Below, piece by piece: positions 1 through 9,228 of a stretch of 33,857 nt of DNA (its first letter is position 1; every line of letters begins with the position of its first letter). The position numbers and the translations under genes are program-made. A model generated the notes under the pieces. It saw only the letters and a program-made list of their open reading frames with translations. It was not told where the DNA came from and did no database searches. Source of the stretch: Candidatus Omnitrophota bacterium (GTDB lineage: Bacteria > Omnitrophota > Gorgyraeia > 2-02-FULL-51-18). The stretch spans positions 1 through 33,857 of the forward strand of contig JACPAX010000039.1 of assembly GCA_016180585.1 (NCBI GenBank). The letters are read 5' to 3'.

Positions 1-2
1 CG

Positions 3-818
3 CTACCCGGCTCCGGTGAATTCCGATGATTCCGATGATACCGGAAGCTTACCTGCAATTTTTCTATTTGTCAAGTAAATTTGATAAATCATCATAACTC
101 CCTTCAGGGTCAAAAGCGGGTCGATTTGGTCGATGCGGCTGCGGCAGTACCGGGCCATGAAGGCCGCGTAGCCGCCGGTCGCGATGAGGAGGCGTTTCCG
201 TGGCAGGGTCTTGCCGAGCTCCTCAATCAAACGGTCGCAGAGGCCTCCGAGGCCGAAGGCGCAGCCGATGCGAATGCTCTCGGCGGTGTCTTTCCCGATG
301 AGACCCCGGGGATGAAGCAGGCCTACCTTGGGCAAAAGGGCTGTTTTGGCGTGCAGCGCTTCAATGCTGATGCCGACGCCGGGGGCGATGACCCCGCCGA
401 GATACTCGCCTTTTTCCGAAACCACGTCCAGCGTGATCGCGGTCCCAAAATCCAGGATCACGGCGGCTTTGCGGTATTGGCGCCAAACCGCCAGCGCGTT
501 CACCAGGCGGTCCACTCCCACCTGCCGCGGGTTGGCGTAGCGGTTCACGATGGGGACCTGGAGGTCTTTTCCCAAAAGACAGGTCCGGATTCCGGCCCGT
601 CTCTCGAGCGTTTTCTTTAAAAGAAGACCGGCGGCGGGAACGACGCTCGCGATGGCCGCTCCCCCGACCCTCCGCGTCGGCAATTTCCGGCGGAGGGTTT
701 CCCAAGCGGCTCTTTTCCCCAACGAATCCGTCGGAATCCGAAACGGCTCAAGCGCCCTCCCCGTCCGATCAAACAGAGCGAAGTGAGCGCTGGTATTGCC
801 GATATCCACGGCCAACAT
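3..818 (-). CDS. coaX: Type III pantothenate kinase
   Basis: Phosphorylates pantothenate with ATP in the first committed step of coenzyme A synthesis; cytoplasmic. The 271-residue protein has the ASKHA-fold marks of CoaX: DIGNT at 5-9 (phosphate loop), GVDR at 101-104, DFGTA at 123-127 and GGVIAPG at 141-147. I chose the ATG at 816-818 because it gives the family N-terminus. The frame stays open for 30 more codons upstream, but that stretch is the inverted-repeat spacer, not kinase. It is the last gene of the run that includes birA, a pairing also common elsewhere. After the normal family end (about residue 247) there are roughly 24 extra residues, partly encoded by a tandem 9-mer, so the C-terminus may be acquired. 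The identification is secure. Confidence 0.95.
   Translation of the reverse strand: MLAVDIGNTSAHFALFDRTGRALEPFRIPTDSLGKRAAWETLRRKLPTRRVGGAAIASVVPAAGLLLKKTLERRAGIRTCLLGKDLQVPIVNRYANPRQVGVDRLVNALAVWRQYRKAAVILDFGTAITLDVVSEKGEYLGGVIAPGVGISIEALHAKTALLPKVGLLHPRGLIGKDTAESIRIGCAFGLGGLCDRLIEELGKTLPRKRLLIATGGYAAFMARYCRSRIDQIDPLLTLKGVMMIYQIYLTNRKIAGKLPVSSESSEFTGAG
20..37. repeat. Tandem 9-mer inside the coaX 3' end
   Basis: Two perfect copies of ATTCCGATG lie side by side at 20-28 and 29-37, followed by a partial third. They are flanked by a 6-bp inverted repeat (TCCGGT at 12-17 and ACCGGA at 40-45). The block is translated as part of the serine-rich end of CoaX. Confidence 0.6.
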
Positions 819-846
819 ATAGGTCAATTTGGCGGGCCCTGCCCCC

Positions 847-1004
847 GCCTGCCGGCGAAGCGTTGCCCCTCGCGCGACCGGTCGATTTTCCCCTCCGAGG
901 AAAATCAACCTCGACGCTCCGGCTGCGCTGGTTTTAAAAGAGAGCGCTTTCCGTGGTGCTCGCCTCCGCGACGTCGCGCGAGGGGCAACGCTTCGCCGGC
1001 AGGC
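847..1004. repeat. Long inverted repeat in the birA-coaX spacer
   Basis: Two perfect 32-bp arms, 847-878 and 973-1004, face each other across 94 bp. Inside is a second inverted repeat, GATTTTCC at 884-891 and GGAAAATC at 899-906. The arms begin with a CTGCCGGCGAAG-type motif that resembles the palindrome in trpB at 25223-25243. The right end runs into GCAATGACA (1017-1025), which matches the terminus of the palindromic element at 25064-25151. The spacer (819-1028) holds no gene. It could fold into a strong hairpin in the birA-coaX transcript, but there is no T-tract to make it a typical terminator. Confidence 0.85.
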
Positions 1005-1028
1005 AGGCGCTTTGCTTGCAATGACAAA

Positions 1029-1994
1029 TTAGCGTAGGTGTTCGACATCGCCCGCCAACACTTTCTCCTGCAACCCGTCGTCCCGCCGAATCCAAAGCGC
1101 GCCGTCCGCGTCGATCCCGGCGGCCACTCCCTCGAGTTTACGCCCGATCGTCCGGACGATCACGTGTTTTCCCGAGGTCACCGAATGCTCTTCCCACTCC
1201 CCGGCGAGCTTTCCAAACTGCCCGCGGATGAGGCGTTCATAATCCCTGTCTATCTCCCGGAGCAGTGCCCGGGCAAACTCCACGCGCGAAATTTTTTTTC
1301 CCAGGAGCGTTTTAAGCGACGTCGCCCCGGGCGGAAGCTCCCGGGCGGAGGCGTTGACGTTGATGCCGATGCCGACCACCACGAAATTCACGCGGTCAAG
1401 CTCCGCGCTCATCTCCGTGAGAATTCCGCAGACCTTCCGGCCCCCGGCGAGAATATCGTTCGGCCACTTGATCCCGAGCTTGAGTCCCGTCGCTTGCCGG
1501 ACGGCGCGCACGACCGAGACCGCCGCCATCAGCGTCATCTTGGACACCTCGACCGGCGGCAGGATCGGACGCAGGAGAATGGAGACCAACACCCCTTTTC
1601 CCTTGGGGCAGACCCAGGACCGGCCCATGCGGCCACGTCCTTTTTTTTGGTGCTCCGCGAAGACAGAGACCCCTTCCCCCACCCCCTGCTCGCCCAGTCT
1701 GAACGCCGCGTCGTTGGTGGAGCCGATCTCCTTATAAGAGAGGATCTGCCGCCCGACGCGGCGCGTGCCCAGGTCCCGGGCGATCTCATCCGGAAACAGC
1801 CGGTCGGGAATTCCGACGAGCCGATACCCCTCGTGCGGATGGGCCTCGATGCGGTAGCCCAGGCGCCTCAACGCCATGATTTCCTTCCAGACATAGGCCC
1901 GGGATACGTTGAGCCTCTCGGAGATTTTTTCCCCCGAGACATAGGCCTTGCCGGCCGCGCGAAGAAACTCCAGCACCCGGTCCTCTTTTTTCAT
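1029..1994 (-). CDS. birA: Biotin-[acetyl-CoA-carboxylase] ligase / biotin operon repressor (bifunctional BirA)
   Basis: Activates biotin to biotinyl-AMP and attaches it to biotin-carrier domains. The N-terminal winged helix suggests that it also represses biotin genes. In 321 residues I see a helix-turn-helix region (about 1-60), the ATP/biotin loop GRGRMGRSW at 119-127, KWPND at 176-180 and GIGINVN at 208-214, followed by a small C-terminal domain. The length fits the two-domain, Bacillus/E. coli type, not the short HTH-less form. Its ATG overlaps the uvrB stop by 4 bp (ATGA), implying translational coupling. The target biotin genes are not in the window, so the repressor role is inferred from domain content only. 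Confidence 0.95.
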   Translation of the reverse strand: MKKEDRVLEFLRAAGKAYVSGEKISERLNVSRAYVWKEIMALRRLGYRIEAHPHEGYRLVGIPDRLFPDEIARDLGTRRVGRQILSYKEIGSTNDAAFRLGEQGVGEGVSVFAEHQKKGRGRMGRSWVCPKGKGVLVSILLRPILPPVEVSKMTLMAAVSVVRAVRQATGLKLGIKWPNDILAGGRKVCGILTEMSAELDRVNFVVVGIGINVNASARELPPGATSLKTLLGKKISRVEFARALLREIDRDYERLIRGQFGKLAGEWEEHSVTSGKHVIVRTIGRKLEGVAAGIDADGALWIRRDDGLQEKVLAGDVEHLR

Positions 1995-3964
1995 CGCTCC
2001 GCTTCCATTTTTTTTCGCAGCGCGCGGGCCTGGTCGCGAAGCTGGATCGCCCGCTCAAACTGGAGCTTGGCCGCGGCCTCCTCCATCTCCGCCTCGAGTT
2101 CGCTGATCACGCTCAGGATATCCCCGGTCCCTTCCTCCACGCCGGCCGCCTCCTGGACGATCCGGCGCGCTTTCTTGATCGCCTCGATTCCTTCCCGGAT
2201 TTCTTTTTGGATGCTTCTGGGGGTAATCCGGTTTTGGCGGTTAAATTCCATCTGGCGTTTCCGGCGGCGGTCGCACTCGACGATGGTTTTTCTCATGGAT
2301 TCGGTGACGGTGTCCGCGTAGAAGATCACATGGCCGCTCACGTGCCGGGCCGCCCGCCCGGCGATCTGGACAAGCGAGGTCACGCTCCTCAGGAAACCCT
2401 CTTTATCGGCGTCCAGCACCGCGACGAGCGAGACCTCCGGCAGGTCTATCCCCTCTCTCAAGAGGTTGATCCCCACCAGGCAGTCGAACTTCGCCAGGCG
2501 CAGGTCTCTGAGGATCTCCACGCGCTCGATCGCGTCGATCTCCGAGTGGAGGTATTTGACGCGGACGCCGATCTTCTCGAGGTATTTGGCCAGGTCCTCG
2601 GCCATGCGCTTGGTAAGCGTCGTGACGAGCACGCGCTCTTTGGCCCCGGCGCGTTTTCGGATCTCCCCCAAAAGATCGTCGATCTGGCCCTGGGTCGGGC
2701 GCACCTCGATCGACGGATCGAGAAGGCCGGTGGGCCGGATGATCTGCTCCACGACCCGCGCGGATTTCTTGATCTCCTCGTCGGCCGGCGTCGCCGAGAC
2801 AAAGAGCGTCTGTCGGGTCTTCGCCTCAAACTCCTCGAAACGCAGCGGGCGGTTGTCCAGCGCCGACGGCAGGCGAAACCCGTACTCCACGAGCGTCTCT
2901 TTCCTGGCGCGATCGCCGAAATACATCCCGCGGATCTGGGGAAGCGAGATGTGCGATTCGTCGATGATGGTGAGAAAATCATCCGGGAAATAGTCCAGGA
3001 GGCATGCCGGACGCGAGCCGGGAGCGCGCCCGGCGATGATCCTCGAATAATTTTCGATCCCGGAGCAGAACCCCAGCTCCCGCATCATCTCCATGTCGTA
3101 GCGCGTCCGCTGTTCGAGGCGCTGGGCCTCGACAAGTTTATTTTGGGAACGAAGTTCGGCAAGCCTCTCCTCCAGCTCTTTCTCGATGCCGACGAGGGCC
3201 TTCTCCAGGCGCGGCTCGGTGGTGACGAAATGTTTGGCCGGATAAATCGCGGTCGACTCGAGCGTCTGGAGCGTCCGGCCGGTCAGCGGGTCCATGCGGG
3301 TGATCCGGCGCAGCGCGTCCCACTCGTATTCGACGCGCACCGCGCTTTCCTCATAGGCCAGAAAAATCTCGACGACGTCGCCGCGCACGCGAAACGTGCC
3401 GCGCTTGAAATCGATGTCGTTTCGCTGGTAATGAATGGCCACCAATTTCCTGAGAAGCTCCTCGCGGGGAAGCGTTTTTCCCTCCTCCAGGAAAACCAGA
3501 AGTTCGGAATACTCCGCCGGAGAACCCAATCCGTAAATCGCCGACACCGAGGCCACGACAATCGTGTCGCGGCGGGAGAGAAGCGAGCTGGTGGCCCGCA
3601 GACGCAGGCGGTCGATGTCCTCGTTGATCGAGGAATCCTTCTCGATGTAGGTGTCCGTGTGCGGGATGTACGCCTCCGGCTGGTAATAGTCGTAATAACT
3701 GACGAAATACTCGACGGCGTTCCCGGGAAAAATCTCTTTGAACTCGCTGTAGAGCTGGGCGGCGAGGGTCTTGTTATGCGACAGGACGAGCGTGGGCTTG
3801 CCGAGAGCCGCGATCACGTGGGCCGCGGTAAACGTCTTTCCGCTCCCCGTGACGCCCAGAAGCGTCTGAAACCGCAGGCCCTCCCGGAAACCTTTCACAA
3901 TCTTCTCTATCGCCTGCGGCTGGTCCCCCTTGGGCTCCATCGGAGAACAAATCTTAAACATCAT
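1991..3964 (-). CDS. uvrB: Excinuclease ABC subunit B
   Basis: Damage-verifying helicase-like subunit of nucleotide excision repair; it receives DNA from UvrA and recruits UvrC. The 657 residues match the family length. Visible features are Walker A GVTGSGKT at 37-44, the beta-hairpin region with [12 protein letters not shown] at 90-101, the DESH box at 335-338, the C-terminal helicase domain (RAGRAARH-like motif VI region), and a C-terminal UVR domain (last ~40 residues) for UvrC contact. Two adjacent ATGs (3964 and 3961) could start it, and I see no clear Shine-Dalgarno before either. It follows nadC after 49 bp, the widest gap between genes in this stretch, and overlaps birA by 4 bp. Confidence 0.98.
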   Translation of the reverse strand: MMFKICSPMEPKGDQPQAIEKIVKGFREGLRFQTLLGVTGSGKTFTAAHVIAALGKPTLVLSHNKTLAAQLYSEFKEIFPGNAVEYFVSYYDYYQPEAYIPHTDTYIEKDSSINEDIDRLRLRATSSLLSRRDTIVVASVSAIYGLGSPAEYSELLVFLEEGKTLPREELLRKLVAIHYQRNDIDFKRGTFRVRGDVVEIFLAYEESAVRVEYEWDALRRITRMDPLTGRTLQTLESTAIYPAKHFVTTEPRLEKALVGIEKELEERLAELRSQNKLVEAQRLEQRTRYDMEMMRELGFCSGIENYSRIIAGRAPGSRPACLLDYFPDDFLTIIDESHISLPQIRGMYFGDRARKETLVEYGFRLPSALDNRPLRFEEFEAKTRQTLFVSATPADEEIKKSARVVEQIIRPTGLLDPSIEVRPTQGQIDDLLGEIRKRAGAKERVLVTTLTKRMAEDLAKYLEKIGVRVKYLHSEIDAIERVEILRDLRLAKFDCLVGINLLREGIDLPEVSLVAVLDADKEGFLRSVTSLVQIAGRAARHVSGHVIFYADTVTESMRKTIVECDRRRKRQMEFNRQNRITPRSIQKEIREGIEAIKKARRIVQEAAGVEEGTGDILSVISELEAEMEEAAAKLQFERAIQLRDQARALRKKMEAER

Positions 3965-4013
3965 AAGGAGTCAAACTTGATCCTTCTTCCTCCCCTTAAC
4001 TCCCCTTCTCAGT

Positions 4014-4862
4014 TTATCCGACAATATCCAGGGAAATGTCGAGCGCCGGCGCGTCATGCGTCAGGCAGCCGACGGAGATGCGCTCGACGCCGGTCTTCGC
4101 ATAGTCGAGAACGTTTTCGATATTCACGCCGCCGGAGACCTCCAGGTCCATTTTCGCGCCGGAGGCCTTGCGAAGGCGAACGGCCTCCGCCACCATCCCG
4201 GCGTCCATGTTGTCGAGCAGGATGTAGTTGGCGGGCGTCTTGATCGCCTCGACGAATTCCTTCAGGTTCTTGACCTCGATTCCAATCACGGTTTTTTTGA
4301 GCGTTTTTTTTCTTGCCTGCTCGACGATCCCGGCCATCGGCATGTCGCGCAAGACCCTCAGGTGATTGTCCTTGATGAGCACCTGGTCGTACAGGCCGAG
4401 ACGATGGTTGACCCCCCCGCCCGTGGCGACGGCGTATTTCTCAAGCAGGCGCAGGCCCGGCGTGGTCTTGCGCGTGTCGAGGATCTTGGCGGAGGTCCCT
4501 TTGACCTTCTCGACAAACTGCCGGGTCTTGGTCGCGATCCCCGAAAGATGGCTTAAGAGATTCAGCGCCGTGCGCTCGGCCGATAAAATCCCGCCGCCGC
4601 CCTCGATATAGGCGACTTCGCGGCCCTTCTCCAGAGACTCGCCGTCTTTGGCGACGGGGAGAAACCGGATGTGCTCATCCACCAGGCGGAATACCCGTTC
4701 GGTCACCCCGATCCCGCAGAGCACCCCTTCTTCGTTTACCGTGATGTCGGCCTTGAAGTGCATCGCCGCGGGGATCACGGCCGCGGAGGTGATGTCCTTG
4801 GGGCCGATGTCTTCCTGTAACGCGGCCTTGATGACCGAGTCGATCTGCGAGGGTTTCAGCAT
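4014..4862 (-). CDS. nadC: Nicotinate-nucleotide pyrophosphorylase (quinolinate phosphoribosyltransferase)
   Basis: Converts quinolinate and PRPP to nicotinate mononucleotide in de novo NAD synthesis. The 282 residues are the normal length. Motifs seen: ERTALN at 96-101, DTRKTTPGLR at 129-138, GGGVNHRLGL at 148-157 and KDNH at 164-167, which are the PRPP/quinolinate-binding signatures. The frame is open far upstream through valS, but the family N-terminus begins at the ATG at 4860-4862, overlapping the valS stop by 7 bp. nadA and nadB are not in the window. Confidence 0.97.
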   Translation of the reverse strand: MLKPSQIDSVIKAALQEDIGPKDITSAAVIPAAMHFKADITVNEEGVLCGIGVTERVFRLVDEHIRFLPVAKDGESLEKGREVAYIEGGGGILSAERTALNLLSHLSGIATKTRQFVEKVKGTSAKILDTRKTTPGLRLLEKYAVATGGGVNHRLGLYDQVLIKDNHLRVLRDMPMAGIVEQARKKTLKKTVIGIEVKNLKEFVEAIKTPANYILLDNMDAGMVAEAVRLRKASGAKMDLEVSGGVNIENVLDYAKTGVERISVGCLTHDAPALDISLDIVG

Positions 4863-7579
4863 AGCGTCCGCAGGTTTTCTTCCAGCCTTTTTTTGCGGTT
4901 CTCGAGTTCCTCCGCTTTTTTTTGCTCTTTTTCGACGATCTCCCGCGGCGCCTTCGTGAGAAAATCCCGGTTGGCGAGCCGGCTCCGGAGCCCGCGAATC
5001 ATCTTCTCGACGTCCGCGAGCGCGGCCTCGATCCGCTGCCTTTCCACCTGAATGTCCACGAGACCCGACAGCACCACGTAGGTCTCGACGCGCCCGACGT
5101 TGGCTACGGCCGACTCCTTGGGACGTTTGATGTTTTTGCCGATCTGGAGCGACGAGACCTTTGCCATCTGGACAATCGTGGTGGAGTAGTCCTTCAGGAT
5201 CCCCTGTTCTTTTTCGCGGGCCGTCTTGATCGCGACCGTCACGCTGTCCTTGGGGTTGATCTGCCAGGCCGCGCGGACATTGCGTATCGCCTGGATCTCG
5301 CCGACCACCAGTTGCAGCTCGCCTTCGATCTTCCGGTCGATCCATGCCTTGTCCGCCGCCGGCCAGGGGCTGATCATGATCGAATCGCCCCGGTGCGGCA
5401 GGCGCTGCCAGATCTCCTCGGTGATAAACGGCATGAAGGGATGCAAAAGCTTCAACGTGTTTTCCAGCACATGGGCCAGCGTCCACTGCGTCGGGAGGCT
5501 TTTGATCGCGGGCTTGGAAAGCTCGAGATACCAGTCGCAGAATTCATGCCAGAAAAAATCGTAGAGGGTCGAGACCGCCTCGTTGAAGCGGCTCCGGTCA
5601 AGGCTCAGGCTGACCCCGGCGATGGCCTGGTTCAGGCGGCTGAGGATCCAGCGGTCGATCGGAGACAGCGAAGCGCGCCTGGGCGGCTTGGACAGGGAGA
5701 GCCCCGGATCGAGATTCATCAGCACGAAACGCGCCGCGTTCCAGATTTTATTGGAAAAGTTTCTGCCGACCTCGAATTTCTCCTCGGAGGCGTAGACATC
5801 CTGCCCTTCGGAGGTGATCGAGACAATCGCGTAGCGGAGCGCGTCGGCGCCGTACTGGTCGATCACGCGGATCGGATCGACGGCGTTCCCGAGCGATTTC
5901 GACATCTTGGCCCCGGTCTCGTCGCGCACGATGCCGTGGATATAGACCTCCTTGAACGGTTCTTTTCCCATGAATTCCAGGCCCGCCATCATCATCCGGG
6001 CCACCCAAAAGAAGATGATCTCGTAGCCGGTAACAAGACACGAGGTCGGATAAAAATAGCGGAGGTCTTTGTTTTTTTCGGGCCACCCGAAAATGGAGAA
6101 CGGCCACAGCCAGGAGGAAAACCAGGTGTCAAGCACGTCGGGGTCCTGCGTGAGCTCCGTGCTTCCGCAGGTCCGGCATGCCTCCGGCGCCTGGCGGCAG
6201 ACCATCATGCCCGGCTCCGCATACGCCTTGCCGCCGCCGGTCGTCCGTTTGCCGGCGCCGGCCTCGATCTCCCGCAGGACCTCCGCGGTGCGGCAGCGGC
6301 CGCAGTACCAGACGGGGATCCGGTGCCCCCACCAGATCTGGCGGGAAATGCACCAGTCCTTGATGTGGGTCATCCAGTCCAGATACACCTTGGTCCACCG
6401 CCCGGGCGTGAAAACGGTCTTTCCCTTCTTCACCGCGGCGATCGCGGGCTTGGCAAGCGGCTCCATGCGCACGAACCACTGCAGCGAAAGATACGGCTCA
6501 ACGATAGTCTGGCAGCGATAACAATGCCCGACGGAATGAAGATGCTCTTTGGTCTCCAGAAGAATGCGGCGGTCCTCGAGCTCGGTGATGATCTTGCGGC
6601 GGGCCTCAAACCGGTCGAGGCCGACGAACGGCCCCGCATTCTCGTTGAGCGTCCCGTCGGGCCGGAAGATATTGACCGCCTCGAGCCCATGCCTGGCGGC
6701 GAGATTAAAATCGACCGGGTCGTGGGCCGGCGTGATCTTGAGCACCCCGGTGCCGAACTGGGGGTCGATCTCCTCGTCCTGGATGATCCTCAGCCGCCTC
6801 CCCAAAAGCGGCAAGAGGGCCGTCTTGCCTTTCAGATGATGATAGCGCTCGTCGTCCGGATGACAGCCGATCGCAGTATCGCCGAGCATGGTCTCCGGGC
6901 GCGTCGTCGCGATCGTGACGGTCTGTCCGCCGCTGTCCTCGATTTCGTATTTCAGATAATAAAGATGGCCGGTGACCTCTTTGTGCTGGACCTCCTCGTC
7001 CGAGAGCGCGGTCTGGCAGCGGGGGCACCAGTTGATGATGTATTTGCCGCGGTAGATGAGCCCCTTTTCGTAGAGGCGCACGAACACCTCGCGCACCGCC
7101 TGCGAAAGTCCCTCGTCCATCGTGAAACGCGTCCGGTCCCAATCGCAGGAACAGCCGAGACGCCGGAGCTGGCGGATAATCGTGTTGCCGTATTTCTGCC
7201 GCCATTTCCAGACCCGTTCGAGAAATTTCTCGCGCCCGAGCGCATGCCGCGTAAGCCCCTCTTCCCTAAGGGATTTTTCCACCACGTTCTGCGTGGCGAT
7301 CCCCGCGTGGTCCGTGCCGGGCATCCACAGCGCCTGGCGGCCGGTCATCCGGTGGTAACGGACGAGAATGTCCTGAAGCGTGTTGTTGAGCGCGTGGCCC
7401 ATGTGCAGGATGCCGGTGATGTTCGGCGGGGGGATCACGATGCTGTAGGGCTTCTTTCGGGGGTCCGCCGAGGCCCGGAAATAGCCGCGATCAAGCCAAT
7501 GCTGGTACCAGTTTTTCTCGACCTGCTTGGGATCGTAAACTTTGGGAATCTCGGAGACCGGTAGCTTTTGCTTTTCCAT
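4856..7579 (-). CDS. valS: Valine--tRNA ligase
   Basis: Class Ia aminoacyl-tRNA synthetase that charges tRNA-Val and edits misactivated threonine. In 907 residues I see the HIGH-type motif HMGH at 59-62, the editing (CP1) domain (about 195-350, with TTRPET at 225-230), KMSKS at 558-562, the anticodon-binding domain, and the C-terminal coiled-coil arm (about 840-905) typical of bacterial ValRS. Cysteine pairs occur at 185/188 and 353/356, plus a Cys-rich insert around 426-471 (CGRC, then CRTC) before TQDPDVLDTWFSS. That looks like a zinc-binding knuckle, which some but not all ValRS have. The start lies only 5 bp after the cimA stop, so a T-box leader has no room. It overlaps nadC by 7 bp. Confidence 0.98.
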   Translation of the reverse strand: MEKQKLPVSEIPKVYDPKQVEKNWYQHWLDRGYFRASADPRKKPYSIVIPPPNITGILHMGHALNNTLQDILVRYHRMTGRQALWMPGTDHAGIATQNVVEKSLREEGLTRHALGREKFLERVWKWRQKYGNTIIRQLRRLGCSCDWDRTRFTMDEGLSQAVREVFVRLYEKGLIYRGKYIINWCPRCQTALSDEEVQHKEVTGHLYYLKYEIEDSGGQTVTIATTRPETMLGDTAIGCHPDDERYHHLKGKTALLPLLGRRLRIIQDEEIDPQFGTGVLKITPAHDPVDFNLAARHGLEAVNIFRPDGTLNENAGPFVGLDRFEARRKIITELEDRRILLETKEHLHSVGHCYRCQTIVEPYLSLQWFVRMEPLAKPAIAAVKKGKTVFTPGRWTKVYLDWMTHIKDWCISRQIWWGHRIPVWYCGRCRTAEVLREIEAGAGKRTTGGGKAYAEPGMMVCRQAPEACRTCGSTELTQDPDVLDTWFSSWLWPFSIFGWPEKNKDLRYFYPTSCLVTGYEIIFFWVARMMMAGLEFMGKEPFKEVYIHGIVRDETGAKMSKSLGNAVDPIRVIDQYGADALRYAIVSITSEGQDVYASEEKFEVGRNFSNKIWNAARFVLMNLDPGLSLSKPPRRASLSPIDRWILSRLNQAIAGVSLSLDRSRFNEAVSTLYDFFWHEFCDWYLELSKPAIKSLPTQWTLAHVLENTLKLLHPFMPFITEEIWQRLPHRGDSIMISPWPAADKAWIDRKIEGELQLVVGEIQAIRNVRAAWQINPKDSVTVAIKTAREKEQGILKDYSTTIVQMAKVSSLQIGKNIKRPKESAVANVGRVETYVVLSGLVDIQVERQRIEAALADVEKMIRGLRSRLANRDFLTKAPREIVEKEQKKAEELENRKKRLEENLRTLC

Positions 7580-7584
7580 TTATT

Positions 7585-9228
7585 TTACCAGTCTGCTGAA
7601 AAACCTATGAGTCGAACAGTCCGATCAAAAAGCCCAAGATGCGAGGCGCGAGGAAGCGAGCGCGGAGGCGCTATGGGAATAGCGCCGCACAAGCGAGCGA
7701 CCGAGTAACGACAGCTGGCCTCGATCACGTTGCTGGAAACGCCGACCGTGGTCCAGACTTTTTTGCCGTCCGTGGTCTCGATGAAGACGCGGACCCTGGC
7801 GGCCGTGCCGGACCGGGAGTCCACGATCCGCACCTTGTAATCGTCGAGCCGCAGGTCGCCGATCGCCGGATAAAAGACCGAGAGCGCCTTGCGGAAAGCC
7901 TTGTCGAGCGCGTTCACCGGCCCGTCGCCGGATTCTCTGGCGGACTCTTCTTTGCCGCCGACCTTTACCGTGACCTGCGCCCTTGCCGTCGGGTCGTTGT
8001 CTCCGATTTTTTCCTGGGACACCTGCCCCTTGGCTTCAAAAAACTTTTGGCCTTTGCCCGTCTGGTCGCGCATCAGAAGCTCGAGGCTCGCGTCGGCCGC
8101 CTCGTACTGGTAGCCCTCATGCTCGCGTTTTTTGACTTCCTCAAGGATCCGCCGCGTCTCCGGCGACTCCTTTTTGAGGTCGATGTCCAGCTCCTTCGCC
8201 TTGAGAAGGATGTTCGTGCGACCGCCGACGTCCGACACCAGAAACCGCCGGCGGTTGCCCACCAGCGCCGGGTCAATGTGTTCGTAGGTCACCGGATTTT
8301 TCACCACCGCGTCGATGTGGACGCCGCCCTTGTGGGCGAAGGCGCTCTGGCCGACATAGGGTTGGTTTTTCGCCTGGATTAGGTTGGCCACTTCGCTGAC
8401 ATAGCGCGCCGTCTCGGCAAGCTCCTTCATTTTCTGCGGGGCGATGCAGGCAACCCCGAGCTTGAGCTGGAGATTGGCGATGATCGCCAGAAGGTCCGGG
8501 TTTCCGCAGCGCTCGCCGTAGCCGTTGACCGTGCCCTGCACGTGCTCCGCGCCGGCCTCGACCGCGGCGACCGCATTGGCGATCCCGACGCCGCAGTCAT
8601 TGTGCGTGTGTATCCCGAGCGGGCATTTGATTCTTGGCCGGATTTCGGAAATCATTTTCGAGATCCTGGACGGCAGGCTTCCGCCGTTGGTGTCGCAGAG
8701 GACGAGCGTCGACGCCCCGGCCTCCAGCGCGCTCTCGAGCGTCTTCAGCGCGTAGGCGGGATTGGCCGCGTAGCCGTCAAAAAAATGCTCGGCGTCATAG
8801 ATCACCTTTTTCCCCCTGGACCTGAGATAACCGACCGAGTCCCCGATCATGCGCAAATTCTCGTCGAGGTCCGTCCGGAAGACCTCTTTCACGTGAATGT
8901 CCCAACTCTTGCCGAAGATGGTGATCACATCGGTCCCGGCCGCCAAAAGTCCCTTCAGATTCCCGTCGTCGACGGCCCTGGAACCCGCCTTGCGGGTCGA
9001 TCCGAAGGCGACGACGGACGAATTCCGGAGCTTCGCTTTCTTGATCTCCTCAAAAAAAGCGACGTCCTTGGGATTGGCGCCCGGCCAACCTCCTTCGATA
9101 TAGGGAAACCCCAGCTCGTCGAGGCGGCGGGCGATGAGGACCTTGTCCTGCACGGAAAAGGAAATCCCCTCCCCCTGCGAACCGTCTCTCAGCGTCGTGT
9201 CGTAGATCTCTATCTTTTTGGAGCTCAT
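7585..9228 (-). CDS. cimA: (R)-citramalate synthase with a repeat-derived C-terminus
   Basis: Condenses pyruvate and acetyl-CoA to citramalate, the entry to the threonine-independent isoleucine route. The protein begins with the HMG-CoA-lyase-like barrel signature [13 protein letters not shown] at 9-21, has the metal-binding HTHND at 207-211, and ends in a LeuA-dimer-type regulatory domain. The overall pattern fits the TIGR00977 citramalate-synthase type better than LeuA or homocitrate synthase. Native similarity reaches [12 protein letters not shown] (ending at residue 505). In relatives this continues approximately WQALVDSIEYKL, but here the next 42 residues (506-547, bases 7588-7713) are encoded by an inserted palindromic repeat. 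The enzyme may tolerate this, since the lost part is only the last helix of the regulatory domain. The ATG overlaps the lysC stop by 4 bp. Confidence 0.93.
   Translation of the reverse strand: MSSKKIEIYDTTLRDGSQGEGISFSVQDKVLIARRLDELGFPYIEGGWPGANPKDVAFFEEIKKAKLRNSSVVAFGSTRKAGSRAVDDGNLKGLLAAGTDVITIFGKSWDIHVKEVFRTDLDENLRMIGDSVGYLRSRGKKVIYDAEHFFDGYAANPAYALKTLESALEAGASTLVLCDTNGGSLPSRISKMISEIRPRIKCPLGIHTHNDCGVGIANAVAAVEAGAEHVQGTVNGYGERCGNPDLLAIIANLQLKLGVACIAPQKMKELAETARYVSEVANLIQAKNQPYVGQSAFAHKGGVHIDAVVKNPVTYEHIDPALVGNRRRFLVSDVGGRTNILLKAKELDIDLKKESPETRRILEEVKKREHEGYQYEAADASLELLMRDQTGKGQKFFEAKGQVSQEKIGDNDPTARAQVTVKVGGKEESARESGDGPVNALDKAFRKALSVFYPAIGDLRLDDYKVRIVDSRSGTAARVRVFIETTDGKKVWTTVGVSSNVIEASCRYSVARLCGAIPIAPPRSLPRASHLGLFDRTVRLIGFSADW
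7588..7713. repeat. Palindromic repeat element fused to the 3' end of cimA
   Basis: This 126-bp stretch fills the space from the point where CimA homology stops to the cimA stop codon, 9 bp before valS begins. It starts with CAGTCTGCTGAAAAACC, contains CAGTCCGATCAAAAAGC followed by AAGATGCGAGGCGCGAG, and has a perfect 8-bp stem with a 4-nt loop at 7667-7686 (GGCGCTAT/ATAGCGCC). The same core, in the opposite orientation, occurs at 15170-15225. I recall similar elements dispersed in several bacterial phyla. It carries no transposase gene. Confidence 0.75.

Noticed and set aside
819-908. Thirty extra N-terminal codons for coaX
   Set aside because: They derive from the left arm of the inverted repeat, and the kinase family starts at MLAVDIGNT.
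2207-4243. A 678-codon plus-strand frame opposite uvrB and part of nadC
   Set aside because: It is a shadow of conserved genes with no motif of its own.
4922-7564. An 880-codon open frame on the plus strand opposite valS
   Set aside because: GC-rich coding DNA often leaves the opposite strand open. The minus-strand product has every ValRS motif, and the plus-strand product has none I recognise.
7580-7600. T-box leader before valS
   Set aside because: Only 5 bp separate cimA and valS, and the upstream sequence is the palindromic repeat with no T-box conserved sequence visible.
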